A DNA stretch of 64,000 bases from Thalassia testudinum (Eukaryota > Streptophyta > Magnoliopsida > Alismatales > Hydrocharitaceae): contig JAZHRO010000013.1 of NCBI GenBank assembly GCA_037157565.1, positions 38,692,501 to 38,756,500 of the forward strand, in the 5' to 3' direction. Below the pieces are notes generated by a model. That model was not told the DNA's origin and made no database searches. It saw only the letters and a list, made by a program, of their open reading frames with translations. The position numbers were made by a program, and so were the translations under genes. This document shows positions 11,073-20,900 of this stretch, piece after piece; the stretch's first letter is position 1, and each line of letters begins with the position of its first letter.

Positions 11073-12024
11073 ATGAATTTTGACCCCGGAAAGAATAAGC
11101 GAAAATGGTCAGATGAGGAAGATCAAAAGCTTATCGAAGCATTACTTGATTTGGTCCATGATGGAACCTACAAGGCTAATAATGGATTCAAATCAGGATA
11201 TCTTGGAGTATTAGAAAAAACACTTGAACAAAAAATAGCATGACGTGGAATAAAAGGAAGGCCGCATATTAAATCACGAATTAAGACATTTAAAAATCAC
11301 TTTCACATTGTGTAGGATATGTTAAATGGAAGTACAAGTGGGTTTGGATACGATCCAAATTTGAAGATGCGGTTGCTGAGAATGAGATATGGAAAAATTA
11401 TTTGCAAGTAATTTTCTTGTGAATTAATATAATTTTGAATTTTATTACCAATTAAATCTCTTATGACGTTTATTTATTATTTGAGTATAGAGTCACAAGG
11501 ATGCAACCCAATTAAAAAATAAGCAATTCCCATATTATAATGACTTTTGTACTATTTTCAGGAAAGGCCGTGTCACAGGAAGCAATGCCCAAGCTGCTAT
11601 TGATGTTATTGATAAAGTAGATGCTGAAACTGCAAATGAGAATGATGTTAATATAGTTGGTTTAGATGATATTGATCATGGATCCCCTGTTCTTTCAAGA
11701 AATAAAGAAGTATATGAAGAGAATTCTATTCGTGGGCATAAAAGAAAGAGGTCTCTTACAGATAGCTTAAGAAGATCTATCATCAATGCTGCAACTATGA
11801 TTACTTCAAAAATTAAAGAAGCAACCAACCAATTCAATAGAGCAATTGGGATTAATGCTCTTGAAAATAAACTGAAGCTAAATGAAGAGTTATCAAAAAT
11901 AACTTCATTTAATCAAAGTCAACGCCATCAAATTGGTTTGAAGATTACTCGTGATGCTGATGCATTCGATTTTTCTTTACTCTCCCAGATGATGAGAAAG
12001 AAGGCTTTGTTAGAAATTTTTTAG
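11073..12024 (+). pseudogene. Harbinger MYB/SANT-like protein (ORF1), inactivated
   Basis: Companion DNA-binding protein of PIF/Harbinger elements (Myb_DNA-bind_3 type), thought to bind subterminal motifs and bring the transposase to the ends. Exon 1 begins MNFDPGKNKRKWSDEEDQ, a SANT helix with conserved W, followed by LIEALLDLVHDG. After IA* the frame continues GIKGRPHIKSRIKTFK, then a second stop before DMLNG, then TSGFGYDPN. After an intron (about 11408-11487) the C-terminal part reads SNAQAAIDVIDKVD and ends at 12024 with a basic/helical stretch. The two in-frame stops disable it. The partner transposase lies just upstream. Confidence 0.82.
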
Positions 12025-12554
12025 ATTAAAATTATTGTCAATGTAGTGTTTTCAATTCTCCCAATAAATATGTAGTTGAATTATTTATATTTCATAAATT
12101 AACCTTCAATGTTTTGTTTATCTATTGGTTTGCTATTTTGTTTGGATATGCACGTTAAATTTCAATTAGTGTAATATATATAAAGTGATGGATTAAATTG
12201 AATTATATTTCTTTAAATTTAAGGTCTTTTATGTAAATTAATAATATTTATTCCTTATTAATGGATTAGGATGTAAATAACTTAAATTTTATGTTAAAAC
12301 TAATAATTACCATATTTTTTTAAATGTATTGGGTCAAATATGGAAAAAAAGTTTCAATTCCATTCATCTCAATTACTTATCTTATCAAACAAATGAAAAG
12401 AATTAGATCCATTCTTAACGATTCCATTCCTACCATAATCCAAACAAAGAGATGGAATCAATTGTTCCTTTCCATTCCTTGTCTCATTGTCTCATTCCAT
12501 TCTATACTTGATTCCATTCCATCCCCCTTCCATTGCTACGAAACAAATGCGCCC
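12025..12554. other. Harbinger 3' non-coding end
   Basis: AT-rich to about 12330, then repeated CATTCC/ATTCCATTCC motifs that mirror the GGAATGGAAT motifs at the left end. These are likely binding sites for the MYB-like protein. Ends at the right inverted repeat. Confidence 0.55.
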
Positions 12555-12557
12555 TTA

Positions 12558-13547
12558 GAGGTTGTTAAGACGATTGACTTCCAAAGATCCTCATCAGATC
12601 ATTCCTTGTTTGTCAAAAAAATAGGGAAGGACGTGGTGATGCTTGTAGTATATATTGATGATTTAATTATCACAAGGGATTTTTGTTATGGACCTGCGAC
12701 AATTGAGATACTTTCTTGGGATTGAAATGGCATGCAGTAAGATGGATGTAGTACTTTCCCAGAAGAAGTATGCCCTTGACTTGCTACAGGAGACTGGCAT
12801 ACTAGGAGCGAAGCCAGTAACATTCCTATAGATCCCAAGACTCATCTGTACGATGAGAAGGCTGAGGCAGAGGACAGCAGGTAGTACAGAGGGTTAGTAG
12901 GCAAGCTCTTGTACGTGACTATTACCAAGCTAGATATTTCTCCTAAAGTCAAGAAACTAAGTTCATGGACAGACCCACTAGGCAACATTGGGACGTTGTA
13001 ATGATGGTGCTGAGGTACTTGAAGAAAACCCCAGGAAGAGAGGTTCTATTCACCAAAGGAACCTCTATGAGTGTGGTAACATACTCAAATGCTAATTATG
13101 CAGGGTATCTAGCAGATAGAAAGTCTACTACAAGTTTTTGCACCTATGTGACAGGAAACCTAGCGACCTGGAAAAGGAAGAAATAGGTTGTCTCCATGTC
13201 CAGTGTTGAGTCAGAGTATAGGGTCATGGCACATACTGCCTCGAAGATGATGTAAGATCTCTTCTTACAGACTTGCATATACTTGTTGACACACTTATTG
13301 AGATGAGATGTAACAACAGAGCAACGGCTTACATTACCAGCAATCCCATGTTCCATGAGAGGACCAAGTACGTGGAGGTTAACTGCCGCTATACACATGA
13401 TTTGATTCAGAGAGGTCTCATCTACACCACCCGTCTCCTCAGATGAGCAGACAATAGATATCTTCACAAAGGCATTGCCACAAGCATCATTTAATATTTG
13501 TTGTTCCAAGCTGAACATGATTGACATCTATACTTCAGCTTGAGAGA
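12558..13547 (+). pseudogene. Copia-4 reverse transcriptase C-terminal part and RNase H
   Basis: Resumes the copia RT interrupted at 7698. SDHSLFVKKIGKDVVMLVVY leads into the active-site box, VYIDDL at about 12646-12664 (YxDD). SQKKYALDLLQETGILGAK follows, then MDRPTRQHWDVVMMVLRYLK and the RNase H block around YAGYLADRKSTTSFCTY. The last in-frame block, SKLNMIDIYTSA, ends at 13543 next to the GAGAGA purine tract and the LTR. Frameshifts and stops near 12830-12960, 13190 and 13255 prevent a continuous product. Confidence 0.85.
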
Positions 13548-13966
13548 ATGTTAGCTCCTACAATCTAGTTACGTTCTTGAGTGGTTGTATTTTCTTATTT
13601 CCTTGAGGATATCTCATGTAAGTTTTCAACCTCTATATATTGAGGGAAAACACTTAGTGGACACAAAAGTGTACACAACTTTATACACGGGTGCTATGTA
13701 AGCACCATGTCACATGATGTGTCACCCACATCACGTAACATGTCACGTACCGTGTCCCCCCTACAGCAACAGGCCATGTCAACCAGGCCATGTCAACACC
13801 ACGTATGCACCGCAACAACATAGCATGACATCTTTCATGCCATGTCATGTTCCACGTAGGATGTTGTGTACAAACTTGTGTACACAACGGTGTCCCTATA
13901 TCACTGTCCTATATTAAGAGGTTAGGCTATGAAATAAAGCACTTGGTTCATTTGTTTTAACTTACA
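13548..13966 (+). repeat. Copia-4 3' LTR, enlarged by an insertion
   Basis: Starts TGTTAGCTCC after the purine tract and ends TTAACTTACA. It matches the 157-bp 5' LTR in two blocks separated by a 270-bp insertion at 13642-13908. Confidence 0.75.
13642..13908. mobile_element. Small inverted-repeat element inside the Copia-4 3' LTR
   Basis: Interrupts the LTR between CTCTATATATT and CTATATTAAGAGG. Long imperfect inverted repeats lie at the ends: GTGGACACAAAAGTGTACAC on the left, and TAGGGACACCGTTGTGTACA on the right read inward. The interior is packed with ATGTCAC/GTGACAT-type palindromic words. It may be a Mutator-like MITE or foldback element; the duplicated target looks like an imperfect CTATATATT/CCTATATTA. 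No coding content. Confidence 0.6.
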
Positions 13967-14570
13967 CCAAAAAAACTGCATGAAAAGAAATTTAGATGAC
14001 TAAACATTTGACAACCAAATGAGGACATCATACTCGTAACATTGGTTGAGAAAGCCCCAATTTATTGCTTCTTCCCCACCGATAACACATTTCTTCAACT
14101 CATTCCACAACAAATGGAACCACAGGTGATAACTTTTTGATATCCGGCAAGTGCTATTCAGAAACCTTGGAGTCACAGACTTGACATGTCCAAATCCTGT
14201 CACATACCATTCTTTCCCAGCTCTTTAGCAAAGCAGATGATTTATAATCAAAGAAAATGTCTTTCATTGTTCCTGGAAAAAATGAAACAAAAGATACAAT
14301 GGAACTAGCACAATGATTCAACGAGTGTGTGAGTTAATTTAGCAAGCAGGCATGCATGTCCTTGTATCTGTCTCTGTGTGTGCATGTGTGGAATTTTCAC
14401 TGGGATATGAGAGTATTGCCTGAACTAAGTTATTTTTTGATAGATGTGTGGTGTTGATGCTGAAACTTTTCCTTTCTTAGAACTCTAGGTAACTAGGAAT
14501 TCAATTCAAATGGAATAATTTGGGATCAATTTCTTCGCTACCTTTTTTCAAGAATTGTTTAAAGTTTCAA
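13967..14570. other. Non-transposon segment with an exon-like block at 14208-14272
   Basis: On the minus strand a strong acceptor (TTTCATTTTTTCCAG) precedes 65 bases that read TMKDIFFDYKSSALLKSWER and end at a GTATGT donor. Its entry phase does not match the exon candidates at 14571-14774, so membership in the same gene is uncertain. Nothing else is recognised. Confidence 0.3.
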
Positions 14571-14678
14571 CTAAAAAATGAAATAAACTTTTATTATCTC
14601 AATGAGGGCCATTTCTTCCATCAACGAGTCTCCATATTCCTTGAACGGATCTTCCTGTATTACTTTCTTCAGAATTGT
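14571..14678 (-). CDS. Candidate 3'-terminal exon of the host coiled-coil gene
   Basis: An open frame of 35 codons plus stop, TILKKVIQEDPFKEY then GDSLMEEMALIEIIK, ending TAG at 14573-14571. It follows an AAATTGCAAG acceptor in the same frame (phase 0) as the exon at 14699-14774. Only 20 bases (14679-14698, GT...AG) separate the two, far below normal plant intron size. Either the intron has been almost deleted, or this is an alternative or dead end. Function unknown; charged and helical. Confidence 0.35.
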   Translation of the reverse strand, partial: TILKKVIQEDPFKEYGDSLMEEMALIEIIKVYFIF

Positions 14679-14698
14679 CTTGCAATTTAGGTAAGTAC

Positions 14699-14774
14699 CT
14701 CTTTGGCAATATCTTTTACTGCATTAGCTGCTACAGCCACAGTCTCGGATAGATCATGCTCCTCTGATTGTAGC
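14699..14774 (-). CDS. Candidate exon D of the host coiled-coil gene
   Basis: A 76-base segment with acceptor CTGATACAG and donor GAG|GTACTT. It enters in phase 2 and reads LQSEEHDLSETVAVAANAVK followed by DIAKE. The entry phase matches the exit phase of exon C (29143-29219), the next candidate upstream on the minus strand. The intervening 14.4 kb would be an intron containing Copia-5, a SINE and the 380-bp array, whose edge is only 160 bases from this acceptor. I do not recognise the protein. Confidence 0.5.
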
Positions 14775-14933
14775 CTGTATCAAAGTGAAATTGTCACATA
14801 GAAAAGATGATAGCAAAAAGTGGCACACATGAAATTAATGAAAGATTTGGCATTTTGTCAGCATCTTTCCTTCAAAACCAATTATTTCTCATTGTGATGA
14901 GTGAAATTCCCAAATACTAAACATTTTCCATAT
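14775..14933. other. Intron segment between exon D and the array
   Basis: 159 bases of single-copy AT-rich sequence; nothing recognised. Confidence 0.4.
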
Positions 14934-17900
14934 CTACAACACTGTTTTAAAAAGCATTCTCAATGGCCATACATAAGTTTTGATCATGGTTCCACTAGAT
15001 GGGCTTCTAGGAAAGTCTGTCCAGGACAATGACAAGTCTAGAATGCACCCAGTACAGAGAATGGCCTTGATTTGTTCTTCGATCTAGAACAAGTAATCTT
15101 AATTGTGACCTTTCAAAAAAGAAAGTAATCTTAATTGTGAATGTAACTTGTTTGAAAACTAATTGGAATGCTTGAAAATTTTCTATAAATGTGTTGCTTT
15201 AACTTATAAGATAATTATCATGCTCATTTCTTAGTGCCTTTTGTTAGTGTCTCTTAGATGATTAAGAAATATCTCATCCTATGGATAATTTAGCATTCTG
15301 GTGTACCAAGCTCCTACAACACTGTTTTAAAAAGCATTCTCAATGGCCATACATAAGTTTTGATCATGGTTCCACTAGATGGGCTTCTAGGAAAGTCTGT
15401 CCAGGACAATGACAAGTCTAGAATGCACCCAGTACAGAGAATGGCCTTGATTTGTTCTTCGATCTAGAACAAGTAATCTTAATTGTGACCTTTCAAAAAA
15501 GAAAGTAATCTTAATTGTGAATGTAACTTGTTTGAAAACTAATTGGAATGCTTGAAAATTTTCTATAAATGTGTTGCTTTAACTTATAAGATAATTATCA
15601 TGCTCATTTCTTAGTGCCTTTTGTTAGTGTCTCTTAGATGATTAAGAAATATCTCATCCTATGGATAATTTAGCATTCTGGTGTACCAAGCTCCTACAAC
15701 ACTGTTTTAAAAAGCATTCTCAATGGCCATACATAAGTTTTGATCATGGTTCCACTAGATGGGCTTCTAGGAAAGTCTGTCCAGGACAATGACAAGTCTA
15801 GAATGCACCCAGTACAGAGAATGGCCTTGATTTGTTCTTCGATCTAGAACAAGTAATCTTAATTGTGACCTTTCAAAAAAGAAAGTAATCTTAATTGTGA
15901 ATGTAACTTGTTTGAAAACTAATTGGAATGCTTGAAAATTTTCTATAAATGTGTTGCTTTAACTTATAAGATAATTATCATGCTCATTTCTTAGTGCCTT
16001 TTGTTAGTGTCTCTTAGATGATTAAGAAATATCTCATCCTATGGATAATTTAGCATTCTGGTGTACCAAGCTCCTACAACACTGTTTTAAAAAGCATTCT
16101 CAATGGCCATACATAAGTTTTGATCATGGTTCCACTAGATGGGCTTCTAGGAAAGTCTGTCCAGGACAATGACAAGTCTAGAATGCACCCAGTACAGAGA
16201 ATGGCCTTGATTTGTTCTTCGATCTAGAACAAGTAATCTTAATTGTGACCTTTCAAAAAAGAAAGTAATCTTAATTGTGAATGTAACTTGTTTGAAAACT
16301 AATTGGAATGCTTGAAAATTTTCTATAAATGTGTTGCTTTAACTTATAAGATAATTATCATGCTCATTTCTTAGTGCCTTTTGTTAGTGTCTCTTAGATG
16401 ATTAAGAAATATCTCATCCTATGGATAATTTAGCATTCTGGTGTACCAAGCTCCTACAACACTGTTTTAAAAAGCATTCTCAATGGCCATACATAAGTTT
16501 TGATCATGGTTCCACTAGATGGGCTTCTAGGAAAGTCTGTCCAGGACAATGACAAGTCTAGAATGCACCCAGTACAGAGAATGGCCTTGATTTGTTCTTC
16601 GATCTAGAACAAGTAATCTTAATTGTGACCTTTCAAAAAAGAAAGTAATCTTAATTGTGAATGTAACTTGTTTGAAAACTAATTGGAATGCTTGAAAATT
16701 TTCTATAAATGTGTTGCTTTAACTTATAAGATAATTATCATGCTCATTTCTTAGTGCCTTTTGTTAGTGTCTCTTAGATGATTAAGAAATATCTCATCCT
16801 ATGGATAATTTAGCATTCTGGTGTACCAAGCTCCTACAACACTGTTTTAAAAAGCATTCTCAATGGCCATACATAAGTTTTGATCATGGTTCCACTAGAT
16901 GGGCTTCTAGGAAAGTCTGTCCAGGACAATGACAAGTCTAGAATGCACCCAGTACAGAGAATGGCCTTGATTTGTTCTTCGATCTAGAACAAGTAATCTT
17001 AATTGTGACCTTTCAAAAAAGAAAGTAATCTTAATTGTGAATGTAACTTGTTTGAAAACTAATTGGAATGCTTGAAAATTTTCTATAAATGTGTTGCTTT
17101 AACTTATAAGATAATTATCATGCTCATTTCTTAGTGCCTTTTGTTAGTGTCTCTTAGATGATTAAGAAATATCTCATCCTATGGATAATTTAGCATTCTG
17201 GTGTACCAAGCTCCTACAACACTGTTTTAAAAAGCATTCTCAATGGCCATACATAAGTTTTGATCATGGTTCCACTAGATGGGCTTCTAGGAAAGTCTGT
17301 CCAGGACAATGACAAGTCTAGAATGCACCCAGTACAGAGAATGGCCTTGATTTGTTCTTCGATCTAGAACAAGTAATCTTAATTGTGACCTTTCAAAAAA
17401 GAAAGTAATCTTAATTGTGAATGTAACTTGTTTGAAAACTAATTGGAATGCTTGAAAATTTTCTATAAATGTGTTGCTTTAACTTATAAGATAATTATCA
17501 TGCTCATTTCTTAGTGCCTTTTGTTAGTGTCTCTTAGATGATTAAGAAATATCTCATCCTATGGATAATTTAGCATTCTGGTGTACCAAGCTCCTACAAC
17601 ACTGTTTTAAAAAGCATTCTCAATGGCCATACATAAGTTTTGATCATGGTTCCACTAGATGGGCTTCTAGGAAAGTCTGTCCAGGACAATGACAAGTCTA
17701 GAATGCACCCAGTACAGAGAATGGCCTTGATTTGTTCTTCGATCTAGAACAAGTAATCTTAATTGTGACCTTTCAAAAAAGAAAGTAATCTTAATTGTGA
17801 ATGTAACTTGTTTGAAAACTAATTGGAATGCTTGAAAATTTTCTATAAATGTGTTGCTTTAACTTATAAGATAATTATCATGCTCATTTCTTAGTGCCTT

Positions 17901-20900
17901 TTGTTAGTGTCTCTTAGATGATTAAGAAATATCTCATCCTATGGATAATTTAGCATTCTGGTGTACCAAGCTCCTACAACACTGTTTTAAAAAGCATTCT
18001 CAATGGCCATACATAAGTTTTGATCATGGTTCCACTAGATGGGCTTCTAGGAAAGTCTGTCCAGGACAATGACAAGTCTAGAATGCACCCAGTACAGAGA
18101 ATGGCCTTGATTTGTTCTTCGATCTAGAACAAGTAATCTTAATTGTGACCTTTCAAAAAAGAAAGTAATCTTAATTGTGAATGTAACTTGTTTGAAAACT
18201 AATTGGAATGCTTGAAAATTTTCTATAAATGTGTTGCTTTAACTTATAAGATAATTATCATGCTCATTTCTTAGTGCCTTTTGTTAGTGTCTCTTAGATG
18301 ATTAAGAAATATCTCATCCTATGGATAATTTAGCATTCTGGTGTACCAAGCTCCTACAACACTGTTTTAAAAAGCATTCTCAATGGCCATACATAAGTTT
18401 TGATCATGGTTCCACTAGATGGGCTTCTAGGAAAGTCTGTCCAGGACAATGACAAGTCTAGAATGCACCCAGTACAGAGAATGGCCTTGATTTGTTCTTC
18501 GATCTAGAACAAGTAATCTTAATTGTGACCTTTCAAAAAAGAAAGTAATCTTAATTGTGAATGTAACTTGTTTGAAAACTAATTGGAATGCTTGAAAATT
18601 TTCTATAAATGTGTTGCTTTAACTTATAAGATAATTATCATGCTCATTTCTTAGTGCCTTTTGTTAGTGTCTCTTAGATGATTAAGAAATATCTCATCCT
18701 ATGGATAATTTAGCATTCTGGTGTACCAAGCTCCTACAACACTGTTTTAAAAAGCATTCTCAATGGCCATACATAAGTTTTGATCATGGTTCCACTAGAT
18801 GGGCTTCTAGGAAAGTCTGTCCAGGACAATGACAAGTCTAGAATGCACCCAGTACAGAGAATGGCCTTGATTTGTTCTTCGATCTAGAACAAGTAATCTT
18901 AATTGTGACCTTTCAAAAAAGAAAGTAATCTTAATTGTGAATGTAACTTGTTTGAAAACTAATTGGAATGCTTGAAAATTTTCTATAAATGTGTTGCTTT
19001 AACTTATAAGATAATTATCATGCTCATTTCTTAGTGCCTTTTGTTAGTGTCTCTTAGATGATTAAGAAATATCTCATCCTATGGATAATTTAGCATTCTG
19101 GTGTACCAAGCTCCTACAACACTGTTTTAAAAAGCATTCTCAATGGCCATACATAAGTTTTGATCATGGTTCCACTAGATGGGCTTCTAGGAAAGTCTGT
19201 CCAGGACAATGACAAGTCTAGAATGCACCCAGTACAGAGAATGGCCTTGATTTGTTCTTCGATCTAGAACAAGTAATCTTAATTGTGACCTTTCAAAAAA
19301 GAAAGTAATCTTAATTGTGAATGTAACTTGTTTGAAAACTAATTGGAATGCTTGAAAATTTTCTATAAATGTGTTGCTTTAACTTATAAGATAATTATCA
19401 TGCTCATTTCTTAGTGCCTTTTGTTAGTGTCTCTTAGATGATTAAGAAATATCTCATCCTATGGATAATTTAGCATTCTGGTGTACCAAGCTCCTACAAC
19501 ACTGTTTTAAAAAGCATTCTCAATGGCCATACATAAGTTTTGATCATGGTTCCACTAGATGGGCTTCTAGGAAAGTCTGTCCAGGACAATGACAAGTCTA
19601 GAATGCACCCAGTACAGAGAATGGCCTTGATTTGTTCTTCGATCTAGAACAAGTAATCTTAATTGTGACCTTTCAAAAAAGAAAGTAATCTTAATTGTGA
19701 ATGTAACTTGTTTGAAAACTAATTGGAATGCTTGAAAATTTTCTATAAATGTGTTGCTTTAACTTATAAGATAATTATCATGCTCATTTCTTAGTGCCTT
19801 TTGTTAGTGTCTCTTAGATGATTAAGAAATATCTCATCCTATGGATAATTTAGCATTCTGGTGTACCAAGCTCCTACAACACTGTTTTAAAAAGCATTCT
19901 CAATGGCCATACATAAGTTTTGATCATGGTTCCACTAGATGGGCTTCTAGGAAAGTCTGTCCAGGACAATGACAAGTCTAGAATGCACCCAGTACAGAGA
20001 ATGGCCTTGATTTGTTCTTCGATCTAGAACAAGTAATCTTAATTGTGACCTTTCAAAAAAGAAAGTAATCTTAATTGTGAATGTAACTTGTTTGAAAACT
20101 AATTGGAATGCTTGAAAATTTTCTATAAATGTGTTGCTTTAACTTATAAGATAATTATCATGCTCATTTCTTAGTGCCTTTTGTTAGTGTCTCTTAGATG
20201 ATTAAGAAATATCTCATCCTATGGATAATTTAGCATTCTGGTGTACCAAGCTCCTACAACACTGTTTTAAAAAGCATTCTCAATGGCCATACATAAGTTT
20301 TGATCATGGTTCCACTAGATGGGCTTCTAGGAAAGTCTGTCCAGGACAATGACAAGTCTAGAATGCACCCAGTACAGAGAATGGCCTTGATTTGTTCTTC
20401 GATCTAGAACAAGTAATCTTAATTGTGACCTTTCAAAAAAGAAAGTAATCTTAATTGTGAATGTAACTTGTTTGAAAACTAATTGGAATGCTTGAAAATT
20501 TTCTATAAATGTGTTGCTTTAACTTATAAGATAATTATCATGCTCATTTCTTAGTGCCTTTTGTTAGTGTCTCTTAGATGATTAAGAAATATCTCATCCT
20601 ATGGATAATTTAGCATTCTGGTGTACCAAGCTCCTACAACACTGTTTTAAAAAGCATTCTCAATGGCCATACATAAGTTTTGATCATGGTTCCACTAGAT
20701 GGGCTTCTAGGAAAGTCTGTCCAGGACAATGACAAGTCTAGAATGCACCCAGTACAGAGAATGGCCTTGATTTGTTCTTCGATCTAGAACAAGTAATCTT
20801 AATTGTGACCTTTCAAAAAAGAAAGTAATCTTAATTGTGAATGTAACTTGTTTGAAAACTAATTGGAATGCTTGAAAATTTTCTATAAATGTGTTGCTTT

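Larger units (their letters stand above)
7702..12554 (+). mobile_element. Complete PIF/Harbinger element, 4,853 bp
   Basis: Autonomous-type PIF/Harbinger DNA transposon, now inactive. Terminal inverted repeats are GGGCGTGCTTGTTTCGCAGG on the left and GGGCGCATTTGTTTCGTAGC on the right (read inward), with GGAATGG following in both. GGAATGGAAT-type motifs are scattered in both subterminal regions. It carries the two genes typical of the superfamily: a DDE transposase at 9542-10868 and a MYB/SANT-like DNA-binding protein at 11073-12024, same strand, 204 bp apart. In related elements both proteins are needed for excision. Confidence 0.9.
3051..13966 (+). mobile_element. Copia-4: nested, degenerate Ty1/copia element
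   Basis: A plus-strand copia element with matching LTRs at 3051-3207 and 13548-13966. Its gag and pol are in the normal order (gag, protease, integrase, reverse transcriptase, RNase H) but carry many stops. Three later insertions account for over half its length: a hAT-type MITE at 6296-7000, a PIF/Harbinger element at 7702-12554, and a small inverted-repeat element inside the 3' LTR. Taking these out leaves about 5 kb, a normal copia size. No clear target duplication is left at the outer ends. Confidence 0.85.

Noticed and set aside
14000..14203. Minus-strand open frame of 67 codons (WFHLLWNELKKCVIGG)
   Set aside because: It would need an 11-base intron to join the exon-like block at 14208-14272; more likely intron sequence.
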